From Rhodosporidiobolus odoratus (lineage: Eukaryota; Basidiomycota; Microbotryomycetes; Sporidiobolales; Sporidiobolaceae): DNA of 64,000 nucleotides. Positions within the stretch are counted from its first letter, which is position 1; every line of letters starts with the position of its first letter. The notes beneath the pieces are model-generated. The model saw only the letters and a program-made list of their open reading frames with translations. It did not search any database and was not told the origin of the DNA. This document shows positions 47,245-59,013 of the stretch, piece by piece. A program made the translations under genes and the position numbers. The stretch is from the NCBI GenBank assembly GCA_034387635.1, contig JAOANU010000001.1:2294001-2358000 (forward strand), given 5' to 3'.

Positions 47245-50200
47245 TCACGCCGCGGCCTCGACAGCCGCACCCCCAGCTGACTTGCCCTTCCTAGAGCCTC
47301 CCGCTCGAGCACCGCTGCCTCCCGGTCCAGCATGCTCCTTGTCGTACAACGCTGAGGAAGACCGCTGGCTTGTCCGCTCGACCACGGAGGTGCCGTCGCG
47401 GAAGCGGGCGCGGAACAAGACTGCAATGAGAGCGGCGTCAGCGTAGCCAAGGGGTGCAGAGAGCGAGGCAGCGCACCGTTTGCGTTCGCGAAAAGGCCGT
47501 CTTTGAGAGAGACGACGATGAACTGGCTACCCTTGAATCGTGTGCGGAAAAGGCGACCGATGTTTTCGGCTGGAAACGAGCGGGGTCAGTCTGGCTTTAG
47601 ACAAGAGAAATCGAAAATTGTACGTACTATGCGACAGGTCAAGTGCAGCGTCGACCTCGTCAAGGATATACATCGGTGCAGGCTTGAAGCGGAGAAGGGA
47701 CATGATGAGGGACAGCGCAATGAGAGACCGCTGCCCGCCTGACAGCTCCGTCAAGCTCGCCTTCCATACTTGGCCGAGTCGGACCTTTACCTCGAGACCC
47801 TGGGTGATTTCTCTGCCTTCGAGCGCTTGCAGTTTGCAGAAGTTGCCCGGGAGGAGTTCGGCGAAGATGTTGCCAAATTCGCTGCGAAAAAGAGAAGGGA
47901 GTCAGCGACTTGTACCGTACAGGCGACAAGCAGTTGAGCGTACGTGTTGACAATCTCCCACGTCTTCTCGAGCGTCTCCTTTTTGTGCTCGTCGAGTTTC
48001 GCGACGGTTTCCTCGATCTTGGTCTTGTCCTTCATGACCTGCTTGTACATGCCAATGAGGTCTTTCTCTTTCTTCTCGACGCTTCGCATCAACCGAGTCA
48101 GTGACCGCGTGCAAAACTGCGAGGGAGGCGGACGAACCTGTCAATCATCGAAAGGACCTTGGGATTGACTTTGCGCTTCATCTTGCGATGATTCTCCTCG
48201 AGTTGTCGGCACTTCTCCTTCGCGCCGCGCATGTCGACGCCGTTGAAGTTGTATGGCGAGTTCTCCTTGCCGAAGGTTCTGCAACGAGGTCGCATCACTC
48301 TGTGAAACAAGTCGAGCGGGGGAAGAACACGAAACGAACTGGCACTCGTCGGCGATCCAGTCAAACTCCTTTTCCCGCTTGGCCGTCTTGTCCCTAGCGT
48401 CCTTCTCGTCCTTCTTCGCCTTCTCGACTTCCTTGTCAACTTGCTGGATCTTGAGGTCGACCTCCACGATAGCTGCCTTCCGTCCGTTGATAGCCTCCTT
48501 GAGAGAGTCGAGCTCGTCGTTGTAACCCTTGAGCTTTGCAGTTTCTTCGTCGATGAGGCGCTGGACGGCTTGCAGCTCGGAGGCTCGCTCTTCGATGACC
48601 CCTTGACCGGTACCGAGGGACTTGCGGACTATATCGATCTGTGAGCGTGCTTCAGCCAGCTCAACGCCGGCCGATGCAATGTCCTTCTTGAGTTGCTCTG
48701 CGTGACTCGGTGAGCAAAGCCTGCAGCCTCGACAAGAGAGAAAGCGCACCTGTTTCGAGCTCATCGGTCAGGACCTCGTTGCGAAGGTTGTCGACTGCCG
48801 CTTCCAGCTTTTCGACCGTGGCCTTCTGCTTGACGACGTCGGCCTGCGCGAATACCAAGTGGTGTCAGCCTGCAGCTCGGAGACAGCACAGGGAAAGAAA
48901 TGAACGCACCTTGATCTGCTTGACCTTTGCCCCCTTATTGTTCTGCAGTTCCGCCATTTCTCGCTCGATGCGCTTAACGTCCGCCTGCGCATCCTTATAC
49001 TTTGCCTTGGACTCTTCGACCTTGGTCTGCAGACCCGCGATGGTCGTCTTGAGGGTTTCGACTTCACCGATGACCTGCGAAAAATTCGAGGGTGAGCGGC
49101 CGACAGGGTACCAAGATGGTCAGGAGCAAAAAGGGCCTACCCTCGTCGCATTACTGTTCTGCATCGACTTCTCCAGCAACGATAAGGCGTGCGTCTTCTG
49201 ATCCAGGGCCTTCTTCAGATCGCTCGCTCCCTTCGCCTTCTGCAATCGCTGCTCAAGATCCTCTAGAGCCGAGCGATGCTGTGCCAGCTCCGCCTCGATA
49301 CGCTTCAACTCCTGGACCTTGATCAAGACCTTCTCGGGTGAGGCGAGACCACCGGACAATTCGGGTGAGGTGTCGTACACGTCTCCGTCGTAGGTGACGC
49401 AACGCATTCGGACGGAAGGGTCGTCGGTGCATTTCTTCGCGATGGCCTTGGTGGGTGCAATGAGCACGTTGCCGAAGACATACTCGAGGGCCCGGGTCGC
49501 TCGTTGGTCGAACTGAATGAGGTTGAGCGCGAGCTCGGCACCGTGTTTGCGAGCAGCGGCGACGCGACGATCATCGGCTTTGTGAACCTGGAGGGAAGAG
49601 ACGGGGAGGAGGATTGTCTTGGTTTTGATCGTTTTGGCCTTGATGAAGGCGGAAACGGTCTCGCTGTCCCGAACAGCGACGTTGTAAAGGCGACCTCCCG
49701 CAGCGATTTCGAGGGCAGTCGCAGCGGCAGCGTTGGCTTCCGGTAGGTCGATAAGGCTGGCGAGGGTGCCGAAGACGGCAGATCGATCAAAGTTAGGATA
49801 TGGGTCGTCGGCGCGGAATTCGACGCGGGGCAACTCCCGGCGCTTCTGCTCTCTCCGCTACCGTGGGAAGGGATTTCAAGTCAGTCGGTTAGAGTCAGTA
49901 ACGGTCCAGAACAAAGAGAATAGGGTAGCGTACTTGTCGGAGACCGTCAACGGCGTGTGCCCTCTGTTGCCGTTCTCCATCTAGCCTGGCTCCCTCCGCC
50001 TCGTCGAACCCAGAAGCTTTGAGCTTCGCCTCTAGGTGGTCCTTCTCCTTCTTCGCCTGCTCGAGATTTGCGACTAAACCTTTACTTTCCGACGCAGCCT
50101 TCTTCGCCTTCGGTTCCTTATCCTTCAACTCCTTCTGCAGCGAGTCGATACGGTGCTTCGCCATCTGTCCTTCGGTCTCTAGCGTGCCAGCGAGCTCCTT

Positions 50201-51867
50201 GGCGGCGGCGAGTTGACCTTCGTAACCCGAAGACTTGGCATCCTTCGAGAGACCCTTGCCGTACTCGATGGTTTGAAGGAGGTCTTCTGAGGTGGATAGG
50301 GCAGTCTTGGCAGTGTCAAGGTCAGCTTGGCTGGCGTCGAACTTTTCCTTGTTCTTGCCGGACGACGCTTCGCGGTTCTTGCTTTCCTTGGTGAGCTGAG
50401 TAAGGGAAACTGATGAGCTTGAATTCGACGACTATGTTGGGATCAGAAGAATGCGCACATCTTTGACCGACTTTTCCAGCTCGACGATCCTGGCCTCTTC
50501 CTCCTTGATCTCGCGTTCCTTACCGTCTGCCTGCGTTTTGAGCTTGGCGATCTCCATGTCGAGCGCGTTGAGCTGCTTCTCCAGGTCCTTCACCTTACCG
50601 CCCTTGGCGAGTTCCTGCAGAGTTGAACCGATGAGCGTTTTTAGGGTAGCAATAGATCAACGGGAGAACGTACCTTGTCACGCGCCTTCTCCACTTCCTT
50701 CACCTCCTGCTCCATTTTCTTAATCTCCCCCTCCATCCTGGCCTTCCCAGCGACCGCCTCCTTCTTCCTCCCCTGACCCTCCTCAATCGCATCTCTAGCC
50801 TTCTCAACCCTCGCATGATCCTGCAACCAATCCCAAGCAATAACCAGCTTAGTCAACCTCTCCAACTCGCTCGACGTTTTCTGAAACTCGAGAAAGGTGC
50901 GCTTCTCCTCCCTCAACCGGTCGAGTTTGGGTACGATCTCTTCTTTGAGGAGGGATTGAATCTCGTCCAGCTTCTTCTCTTTCTTGGCCATGGTCTTGAC
51001 GGCTTTGTCCTTCTTTTCTTCGAACATGGACGTTCCGGCGGCTTCTTCGATCATGGAGAGGATTTCTGCCGGCTTCATGTTGAGGACCTTGGTGATCTTA
51101 CCTGTGTGGGATCGAGATGAGCGGAACAAGTGAAGAAGGGAGATTGGCGAAATCGCTCACCCTGCATGATGAGGAAATTGGGGTTATTAATGTTGAGCTG
51201 TACACTCTGGAAGAGGTTTTGGACAGCCTGCTGAGTAGAGCGGTGGCCGCAGATAAGGTATTTACTTTGGCCATTGACGGAGATCTGCAGTCGGCAGGTC
51301 AGCCGCCGCGATCAAGAGAGGGCAGGAGAGACGGCACAGACTTGGCGCGTAACCGAGATCTCAGGCATATTCTCGAAGCCGACGGGTGCGCTTGATTTGT
51401 CCGAGTTATCGAACACGATGGTGACGGAAGCGCGGGTAATACCAGCTTGTCCACGCTTGTAGATTAGGTCGAGGAGGTTTGATGCGCGAACCTACGGTGT
51501 GACAGCACAATATCAGCTAGCCTCTCCTTTCCGACAGATAGTGGGAGAAAGCGAACAGTGGTGAGATTGGTAATGCCGAGTACGAAGCAGATAGAGTCGA
51601 GAATGTTGGATTTCCCGGAACCGTTTCTGCAATAAGGGGAGAAATGGGCAAAGATGAAGGGTCAGCCGGCGCGTACTCGGACAGACAGTCCACGCTCAGC
51701 GCCGCTCCAGTACTCTCCCCGGCGACTGAAGTACGGCGCAAGCGGGTCCAGAAATACGGGTGGGCTCACAGTCCGGTGATGGCATTGAAGCTGGAGTCCC
51801 ATCCTGCAATACTCGTACGGACTGGGTAAGACTTGAAGCCGTCGAGAATCAGCTCAGTGACCCTCAT
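47245..51867 (-). CDS. SMC2: Condensin subunit SMC2
   Basis: Partner of SMC4 in condensin. Start ATG 51865-51867: [20 protein letters not shown], then [11 protein letters not shown] and, across an intron that cuts the Walker A motif, [60 protein letters not shown] and [18 protein letters not shown] are near-invariant SMC2 text. Coiled coils flank a hinge with [40 protein letters not shown] and [14 protein letters not shown]. The C-terminal head has the signature [19 protein letters not shown] (about 47725-47755), Walker [21 protein letters not shown] across an intron, and [20 protein letters not shown]. The end is a Ser/Gly/Ala tail, stop 47245. About 12 introns. Length is normal for the family. 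Confidence 0.97.
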
Positions 51868-52610
51868 GGCGGCGAATGGTAGGCTATGAGTCTGCGAGAC
51901 GAGCAAGGTCAGCTTGTAAATAGAAGGCGGTAGGCGGGCAGCGCGAACCTCTGTTGGCGAGTCGCGGAGTCGAGACTGCGTGTACGGATACCGTGAGCTC
52001 TATGCAACCCCTGCGTGCTCATATACGACGCACCTGGTGACCTGGGAATGGAGATACTGGTCGTCAAACAATTGGCTCTTGAAGCACCTCGCGTTCAGCC
52101 AGTTCACCTCGTGCGCGGTTCGTTCCTTGTTGGCTTGGTGTGCTGAATCGGTGAGTGTAAACTCTTGCCGGGGTGCGACGCGAGCTTGGGTGTTGTTCGA
52201 AGCGAGCAGGATTGGGTGGACTGAATCTCGCGTTCAGCAACGCCGATCAACTGTCTTTTACCACTCGACGTTGCAACCTCCAGGTAGCCGCTAGACAGCA
52301 GGACTCATAGCAGACGCCTAAAGCGCGTTCCTCAGCTTCACAGGCAGGTCCTGCTGCAGTTAATCACCCTGACTTTGCCTTCTCGTTCTCGACTGCCATC
52401 TGACACAAGCTGATCGCTAGTACATGTCGTACATGTCTCTGCGCTTACGAGTTGCTGTACATAACGGCAACGGATCGCCATGAGAAAAGCTGAGCCAGCT
52501 GCAGCGCCTTCTTTTCCTCCTCCGCTTAGGAGGTGCTCTCCGCGGACCTTCCTCCCATTCTCTCCCCCTCTCCGTTTGCTTCCCTCTTTCTCGCTCACAG
52601 TACCCGCAAG
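51868..52610. other. Divergent intergenic region, about 0.74 kb
   Basis: Upstream region shared by SMC2 (-) and the syntaxin-like gene (+). The part next to the plus-strand gene (52510-52600) is strongly CT-rich. No MCB hexamer was noticed on the SMC2 side. No gene, tRNA or repeat seen. Confidence 0.5.
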
Positions 52611-55225
52611 ATGTTGGAAGGCGAACTCTATGACCCGCCCACGACCCGCCGGTCGTCCTCCAGGGCTCGCGGCCGCTCCGCCTCCATGTCCGGCTCTGGA
52701 ATAACCTCCGGCTCGCCCCAAGTCTTCGGGTCCGCCCGCAGGATGTCCATGTCCAGCATGCCGACGACCGCACCTTCAGGAGGAGCGGGTACAGGCAACC
52801 TCTCGGACGACGAAGCGGCGCCGCTGGTCGACTTGGTCAAACCTGTCGACACTGCCATCGGAGGCCCCTCTGCTCAGGACCCAGCCGACGCCGCCGCGGA
52901 CAGGAAATTATGGAGGGAGGGTAGGCAGAGTAAGGCACAGTTGCTGGCAGACGACCCTACCAAGCCGAAAATGACGGGGGACATGGAGCAGTGCGTCGTT
53001 TTTTCTCCGTTCTTTTTCTGTCTTGGCCCGTCGGCCGCTTGCCCTCTTCTACAACCGGCCTCTTTGTCCGCATACACTCCACCTATGTGCACAGGCTCTC
53101 CACGCTCTCCCCGCGCCAGCTAAAGCACACCTCCCGCTGCCTATCCTGCTCCGGGGTCCTGACTTCTCGTTTCTTCCCTTGCAGGTTTATGGCCCAACTC
53201 TTCGACCTAACCCACTCCATCGACGCCCTCGAAAACGACATTGACGAGATCCTTCGCCTTCGAAACATGATTGCGACCCTCAACCCCCGCGTCGATGTCG
53301 GCCAAACCTCCCTTCGCGCCGACCTGGACAGTCTATCCGCCCTCACCACGCAAACGGGTAAAACCATCGTCTCGCTCGAGACGTGGTTGCTGCAGCTGCA
53401 TAAGTGGAGTAAGGATGTCAAGAAGCTGGTTAAGGCGGGTAAGGCGGGGGAGACTATGCAGGAGGTCGGCGAGATCAAGGCCCAATTGGCGAGTGCCAAA
53501 TTGGTACGTCCGACCTTCTTTCTGGCGTGGTGGCCTCGCCTCGCTACCAGCGACAGTCTGCCTCCGCGGTGTCTGCATCAACTTGAGGTATATTCTCGAT
53601 AAAAGCGGCTTGCTGACCTTGCTCTTTCTATCTTGAACCTTCCCTTCGTGTCCACCTCGATACAACCTCCCCTTCCACGGCCTACTTGTGCAGGACTTTG
53701 CTGACGCCATGGAGAGGGTGAGCTATCTCCTCCGCGGCCGATCTGTAACTCCTCGCTAACTCTCCTTTTTGCCCCAGGTCCGCGAAGGCGCCTGGAAAGA
53801 GCAAGAACGCCGCGAGAGGACTCGCATCTGGATGGCTCGGCACAGTACGCTCGCCTTCCTCGTCGCGTGAGTAAAGCTTCGCTGACCTCGACATGCTGGT
53901 CCACCAGTCCGTGCCCGTGAGCCTGAAATCGAGGACAAGGACGTCAAAGGCCTTCTGAAAGCCTCCGAGCTCGGAGCTGCGGATGGCGTCGCACAGAGCG
54001 ATGTGACGTCTTATGCTGGGTTGTTCGCCCTTCAGAGTGAGTCGACGTTCCCTAACTCGCTCAGTCGACGTCGTCTTCCGAGGCAGTCATCACGTTTTCC
54101 CCCTGGCTAAATTTATACCTCGGTTACCTGCAGACCCCTTCACCGAGCTGGCTGAGCTCACGAACGGCATGCGCTTCCTCCACGATGACCTTGACCGCGA
54201 TATCGTGGACACGGTGACGGGGAAGAAGGCGAAGAAGCGGACCATCTATGTCAACCTCGTACGTTCCCTTCCGGGCTGCTTCCTCGTCATTCGTCCTACT
54301 CTGGTTAGGATACTGATCGACCGCCTCTTGAGCAGGACGGTACGACCCCCAAGAAGAGCAAGAAGTCGTCTTCTAAGAAATCCTCCTCTTCCTCCAAGAA
54401 GTCCGCCAAAAGATCTTCCGCAGCCTCGCAAGTCGTCCCTGAGGCTCCCGCACAATGGTTCGGCTCTCGTTACGGTTTCATCTCGACCATGCGTCCTCAC
54501 CGTACTGGTCCTAACGCCGAGGACGACGAGTTCGAGCGCAAGTATAGGTACATCCAGGCGGAACAGTTTGCGGCGGAGAAGGATCTGGAGTATGGGTTTG
54601 CTAGGCAGGAGCAGATGGATCGGGTCAACAGGAGGAAGAAACTGGTCATTGCGTTGTTGCTGGGTGCGCATCTTTTTCTTACTAACACTGACGAGCCACC
54701 TTCTTATGCTAACTCCGGTCTCGCTTCCATCGCTCTCGCTTTATCTTCTATTGTTGACCTATGCCCGCACTTCGCTCGTCTGTAGTCCTCATCGCCGCCC
54801 TCATTCTCTTCGTCGTGCTCGCCACCATGCAAGTCCCGGATCAGACCGTCTCGTGGAGGCAAGGCGCCGGACCTCCCGTACCCTCGATCGGTACCGAACC
54901 CGTGACGGCCGTCTCTCCCGGGCCCGACGCAGAGACGAAGCCTTCTGAACCTTCTTCGGAAGAAAACGATCACAAATCTTCGTCCGACTCGTCCGAGTCT
55001 TCCTCGGAGACGGACAGCACCTCTACCTCGTCGTCTGAGACTGATGCGTCGTCGGTCATCAGCTCCGCCATTGCCTCCGCCGGGACTTCCTCTTCAGCTT
55101 CAAGTCCGGCGATTAATAATGGATTGTACAACCCGACGACGACGGCAGCGGCGGTGGCTCAGACAGTACAGACCAGTGCAGCGGGTCAGCAGCAGACGGT
55201 ATGGTGGACAGCACCGAGCGCTTAG
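52611..55225 (+). CDS. Diverged syntaxin-like (Qa-SNARE-like) membrane protein
   Basis: From ATG 52611 (MLEGELYDPPTTRRSSSRAR) a Ser-rich N terminus leads to FMAQLFDLTHSIDALENDID and the segment EILRLRNMIATLNP, which resemble syntaxin helix Ha. LVKAGKAGETMQEVGEIKAQ then leads to LASAKLDFADAMERVREGAW and RERTRIWMAR, at the place of helix Hc and the Y-x-E-R block. ELAELTNGMRFLHDDLDRDI sits where a SNARE motif starts, but a Lys/Ser-rich insertion (KKSKKSSSKKSSSSSKKS) breaks it. After QEQMDRVNRRKKLVIALLLV comes one transmembrane helix (about 54640-54830), then about 130 Ser/Thr/Glu-rich residues to the stop at 55225. True syntaxins end just after the helix, so this is atypical and may not be a working SNARE. 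About eight exons; several borders are approximate. Confidence 0.5.
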
Positions 55226-55545
55226 TGTCTCCCCAGTGGTGACAAGCTGGGGCAGGTGGAGTTGAGAAGGCCGGACCGGAGCAGAAGCGGAGTTTTCTCT
55301 TTCTTTGCGTTTCTCTTATCTTTCGCAGAGAGTTACGGACTACTGGTGGCAGTATGGATCTTTGACGCACATTCCCATATATACTGCTTGAGATTTGCTA
55401 CCCGATGCTCGAGCCAGCTGTACTTTGACCGTTGAGTCCCTCTCCTCTCGCATTGCACTCTCGCTTCTGCACTTACTAGGACCTGCTGGAGTTCGGGCCA
55501 GTAGCAAGCTTGTGCACTCTTCAAGGCTTCGCTGTCAAGGCAAGA
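55226..55545. other. Intergenic region
   Basis: About 320 bases between tandem plus-strand genes, holding a 3' flank and a promoter. Nothing else recognised. Confidence 0.5.
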
Positions 55546-58500
55546 ATGTCTCTCGCCGCCTTTCGATCGGCTCAGCAAGCTCTGCTCGCTTCTTTCCCTT
55601 TCATCTCGCTTGGCGTGGTGGGAATCGCTTTCGCTGCGTCCTTACTCGCACTGGGGCGGACCAATAGGTGCGCTTAGCTCACACGCTGTCCTGGCGTAAG
55701 TGTAAAGAGCTCAATCGTTTCTACAGGGCTCACTTGAACCTCTGGGTTGCACTCGGGTCAGCCTTCGTAGGAGGCGTCTTCCAGGCGGCAAGGATCATCC
55801 AGTGTGACTTCTCGACGGCGTCCTGTATACGACCGGGGCTGTCCATCGTTCAGGGTGCGTGAACCGAGTTCAACATGGCATTTTCACTGTCGCAAAGTTC
55901 GATCACAGTTTCTTGTTCCGCAGGTATCGCTCTCGGCTTTTTCCTCAACTTCAAGCTCTTCTTTCTCTTCCGTCGAATCCGCCAACCCGGCCTGTATGAC
56001 CCTCCAACGCCGAATTTTCCTCTGCCCCTTTCTATGCAACTCTCGCTCGTACCCTCGGTAACGCCTACCTTGACAGCGAAAAGAGCCCTCGCCAGTACAG
56101 CTGCCCAGAGAGTGGGAAATTGGACGGTATGGGTGACAATATTGACGACAGGGCTCTTAGAGGGAACCTGGAGAATCGGGTTTGTACGCAAGTAAGGTTT
56201 TTCCTCTCCGTCGTCGAGCGACGCGAACTTCTCGCCGCCCTTAGAACTCCAAGTTGACACAATCTTGCCGACCTTGCAGCTTCGAGCGCTTTGTAGAAGT
56301 CTACAGAGCCTCGCATGCCTTGCAGCTGATTCTCCAACTCGCCTTTTCGGCTCAGCTCTTGTTCGTCATGACCCGAAGTCCAGCTCGTCCACGCATCTAT
56401 GTCTTCTATTCGTGGGTCTGTGGTCCCCTGCTGGCGTGGTAGGGACCACTGACCCTCCGCGTGACCATTCCCAGCTATGCTCCCCTCCTGCTAGGTATCC
56501 ACCTTGGCATCATCGTCGTCATCGTCGCCCTCGCGTCAGTCGGCTTCGTCGATACTCCACTAGGCCGCCTTTTGCTCTTTCTCCAGATGGTGAGCTGTAT
56601 CTCCCACGCAAATCCAAAGATTCAGTTTCCGACTGGCCTCTTCTCCTGGCTATAACAGTACATCTTCCTCCTCGAGACCAGCCTGATGGATCACAAACGC
56701 CCGTACCGCGACTCATTCTCATTCTCATTCGAGCGCATATCGACCCCAGCGCCGTCCATCAACAGCGGCTTGGACGGACAGGAAAACCCTCCCGCCTTAT
56801 CCCGCTCACCTCTAGGTCGCGCCGCGCGCGCTGCTGAAGGGCCGCTCAGGATCTCGAGTGCCCTCGCCCACTTCACCTCATCGCGACAACAAGGAAGTGG
56901 CTCTTCTGTTGCTTCTTCCGGTACAGGACCCGTCTTGAGAAGGTCGAGCCATCTCCCTTCTTGGCTGCCCGTCTTGCAGTCGCCAGATCAGGAAGAGGTT
57001 GTCATTGTGGACAGCATTGTTGATGCGGCTCCGCTGAACCGGTCCAACAAGGTTGCCCGACCGCACTTGGGGGAGACGACATTCTCGGGATTGCTCTCCG
57101 CCTATCGCTTCCCCGAAAGCGTCGAGGGGAGTGGCAGGAGCAGCGAGTTTCCGCAAAGGTCAGCAATTGCAAACGGGTCGCAGGGGGAACGGATTCGAGG
57201 GATCGCCCTTCCGAGCGTCCCGCCATCTGCCGCTTCTTCCTCATCCGTACGCCGCAATCGCCCCACCTTGACCATCGACACTTCCGTAGTCCCTCGCTCC
57301 TCGGCAACAGCGAAAGCCGTCCAGGTGTCAAAGCCTCTACCTCCTCCTCCGCCTCCCGCTCCAAGAACAAACACTCTCGAGACCACTTCTTCCTCCACGT
57401 CGCTCAACTCGCTTTTCCCCCTGTCCCTCGCAGCTCCGCTTCAGAATCCCACCGCCCCTCTCGCCCTCTCCAAGGCACCTCCTGGCCCCGCGTCCACCGC
57501 TCAACTTCCACCGTCCCAATTTCGACCATCTGACGATTCCAACCGAACCAGCACAGCAACCAGTAGCTACCTATCTACCACCTCCGAGCACGAGTTGGGC
57601 GCTGCGGGTAGTTCAGAAGCGCTGGATCAGTTCCCACCTCCACCAGCCGCGGCGTTGATTCGTACTCAGAGCGGGAGGACGGGGACGACTATTTCCCTTG
57701 GTCGCCTGAAGATACATAACGAGGGGGAATTCGAATTGGAGCCGCCGAGAAGACCTTTCGCAGCAGGTCAGAGAGGTGACAGCAGCGGCAGCGTTGCGAT
57801 TGGCAGTGTCGAAAATTATGGCGGGGAGCTGGAAGGAGGGGTGGATGTCACGTCGCTCATCGTTGGCTCGGACTGCAGGAAGAAGTTGCTTCAAGAGCTG
57901 GGGGCTGCAGCGTGCGAAGGAATCGAGGAAGGAAAGGAGGCAGAAGCAGAAGAAGGTGTGCTGGAGCGGGAGGAAGAGGAAGAACCCGAGAGTCCCGTCG
58001 CAGGAGGAGCGTCTCCGTCCCCTCCTTCAACTGACATCATCCGGTTCCGCCCTCCGCCTGGGCTCCCTTCTCACCCTGCTTCATCTCTACCTGTCCTAGC
58101 GAAGAAGCCCCCACCTCGCCCGTGGCCGCCTGCCCCAACTTCCTCTCCTAGTCGTGCTCCAGCTCCCCCTCTTGTTCCCGCTCCCGCCCCCGCGCCCAAA
58201 CCGCAAAACGATTCCATCTCCTCCATCTCGACACTCATCTGCCGTCCTCCCGCTCCAACCCCCAATACAGCTCGCCGTCCATCCCCCGTCGCGCTCGCCG
58301 CAGCCCGCATCCGCGCCGACGATTCGCTCCTTCCTCTGCCGGTTCCTCGTTCGCACCCGCAGCCTATAAGCTCTGCTTCGACGCTAGGTCAACAAGGTCC
58401 CACAGGCTCGAACCCAGGTGCCGAGGCGGGCGCAAATGGGCGGATGAAGCGCTTCGTCTTTCCCCTCTCTTCCTTCTCCCCAAGTGCTGTTCCACCTCCC

Positions 58501-58797
58501 CGTCGCCCGACCGATTCCTCTGCGCGTGGAGAAGCAGCGACGTCGAGGATCGTGGTCCACCCCAGAACGCCCTTCGAGTATCCGCGAAGGGTACCGGAGG
58601 CGAGAGGACCGAAATATAGTCCTAGTAGGGCGAGCGAGGGAAGGGAGACCCCTGATTCTAAGGATAAGGTGAATTACGGCAAGTCGAGGATTGGGAACGA
58701 GGGGAGTGAGGAGGCACAGGTGGAGGAGGTTGTTGGAGTGGCGCTGACGAGAGAGACGGGGAAGTTGAGTAGGACGCCGAGTGGGAGGTCGAGGTAG
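55546..58797 (+). CDS. Probable seven-helix membrane protein with long disordered cytosolic tail
   Basis: Family not recognised. From ATG 55546 (MSLAAFRSAQQALLASF) the spliced exons give hydrophobic helices PFISLGVVGIAFAASLLAL, LNLWVALGSAFVGGVFQAA, GIALGFFLNFKLFFLF, WTVWVTILTTGLLEGTWRI, ALQLILQLAFSAQLLFVM, LLLGIHLGIIVVIVALASVG and GRLLLFLQMYIFLLETSL: seven in all, joined by short loops. A single long exon (56656-58797) then encodes about 710 residues rich in Ser, Pro, Arg and Glu, with proline runs (KPLPPPPPPAPRTN, PAPPLVPAPAPAPKPQ) and an acidic patch (EGKEAEAEEGVLEREEEEEP). The layout resembles receptors with regulated tails, but no GPCR family motif was identified. Introns follow GT-AG with matching phase at the three borders checked. 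Stop at 58797, convergent with CGR1. Confidence 0.7.
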
Positions 58798-59013
58798 GAG
58801 GGGAGAAAACAGACAATCGTGGTAGCCCAGTAGAGCTCGCCGGCCGAGACAATGGGTTGAGTATAGCCACAGCAAATTTTTGCCTCGTTGAGAACCTCCG
58901 TCCGCCACCGACGAAACACGAGGAAAAAAGGTATCTTACAACAACCCAGAAAGACGAGAGCCGAGTCCGGTACAACATGGTAAGACGAGTCGGGGGAAAG
59001 CGGCAGGAGCAGT

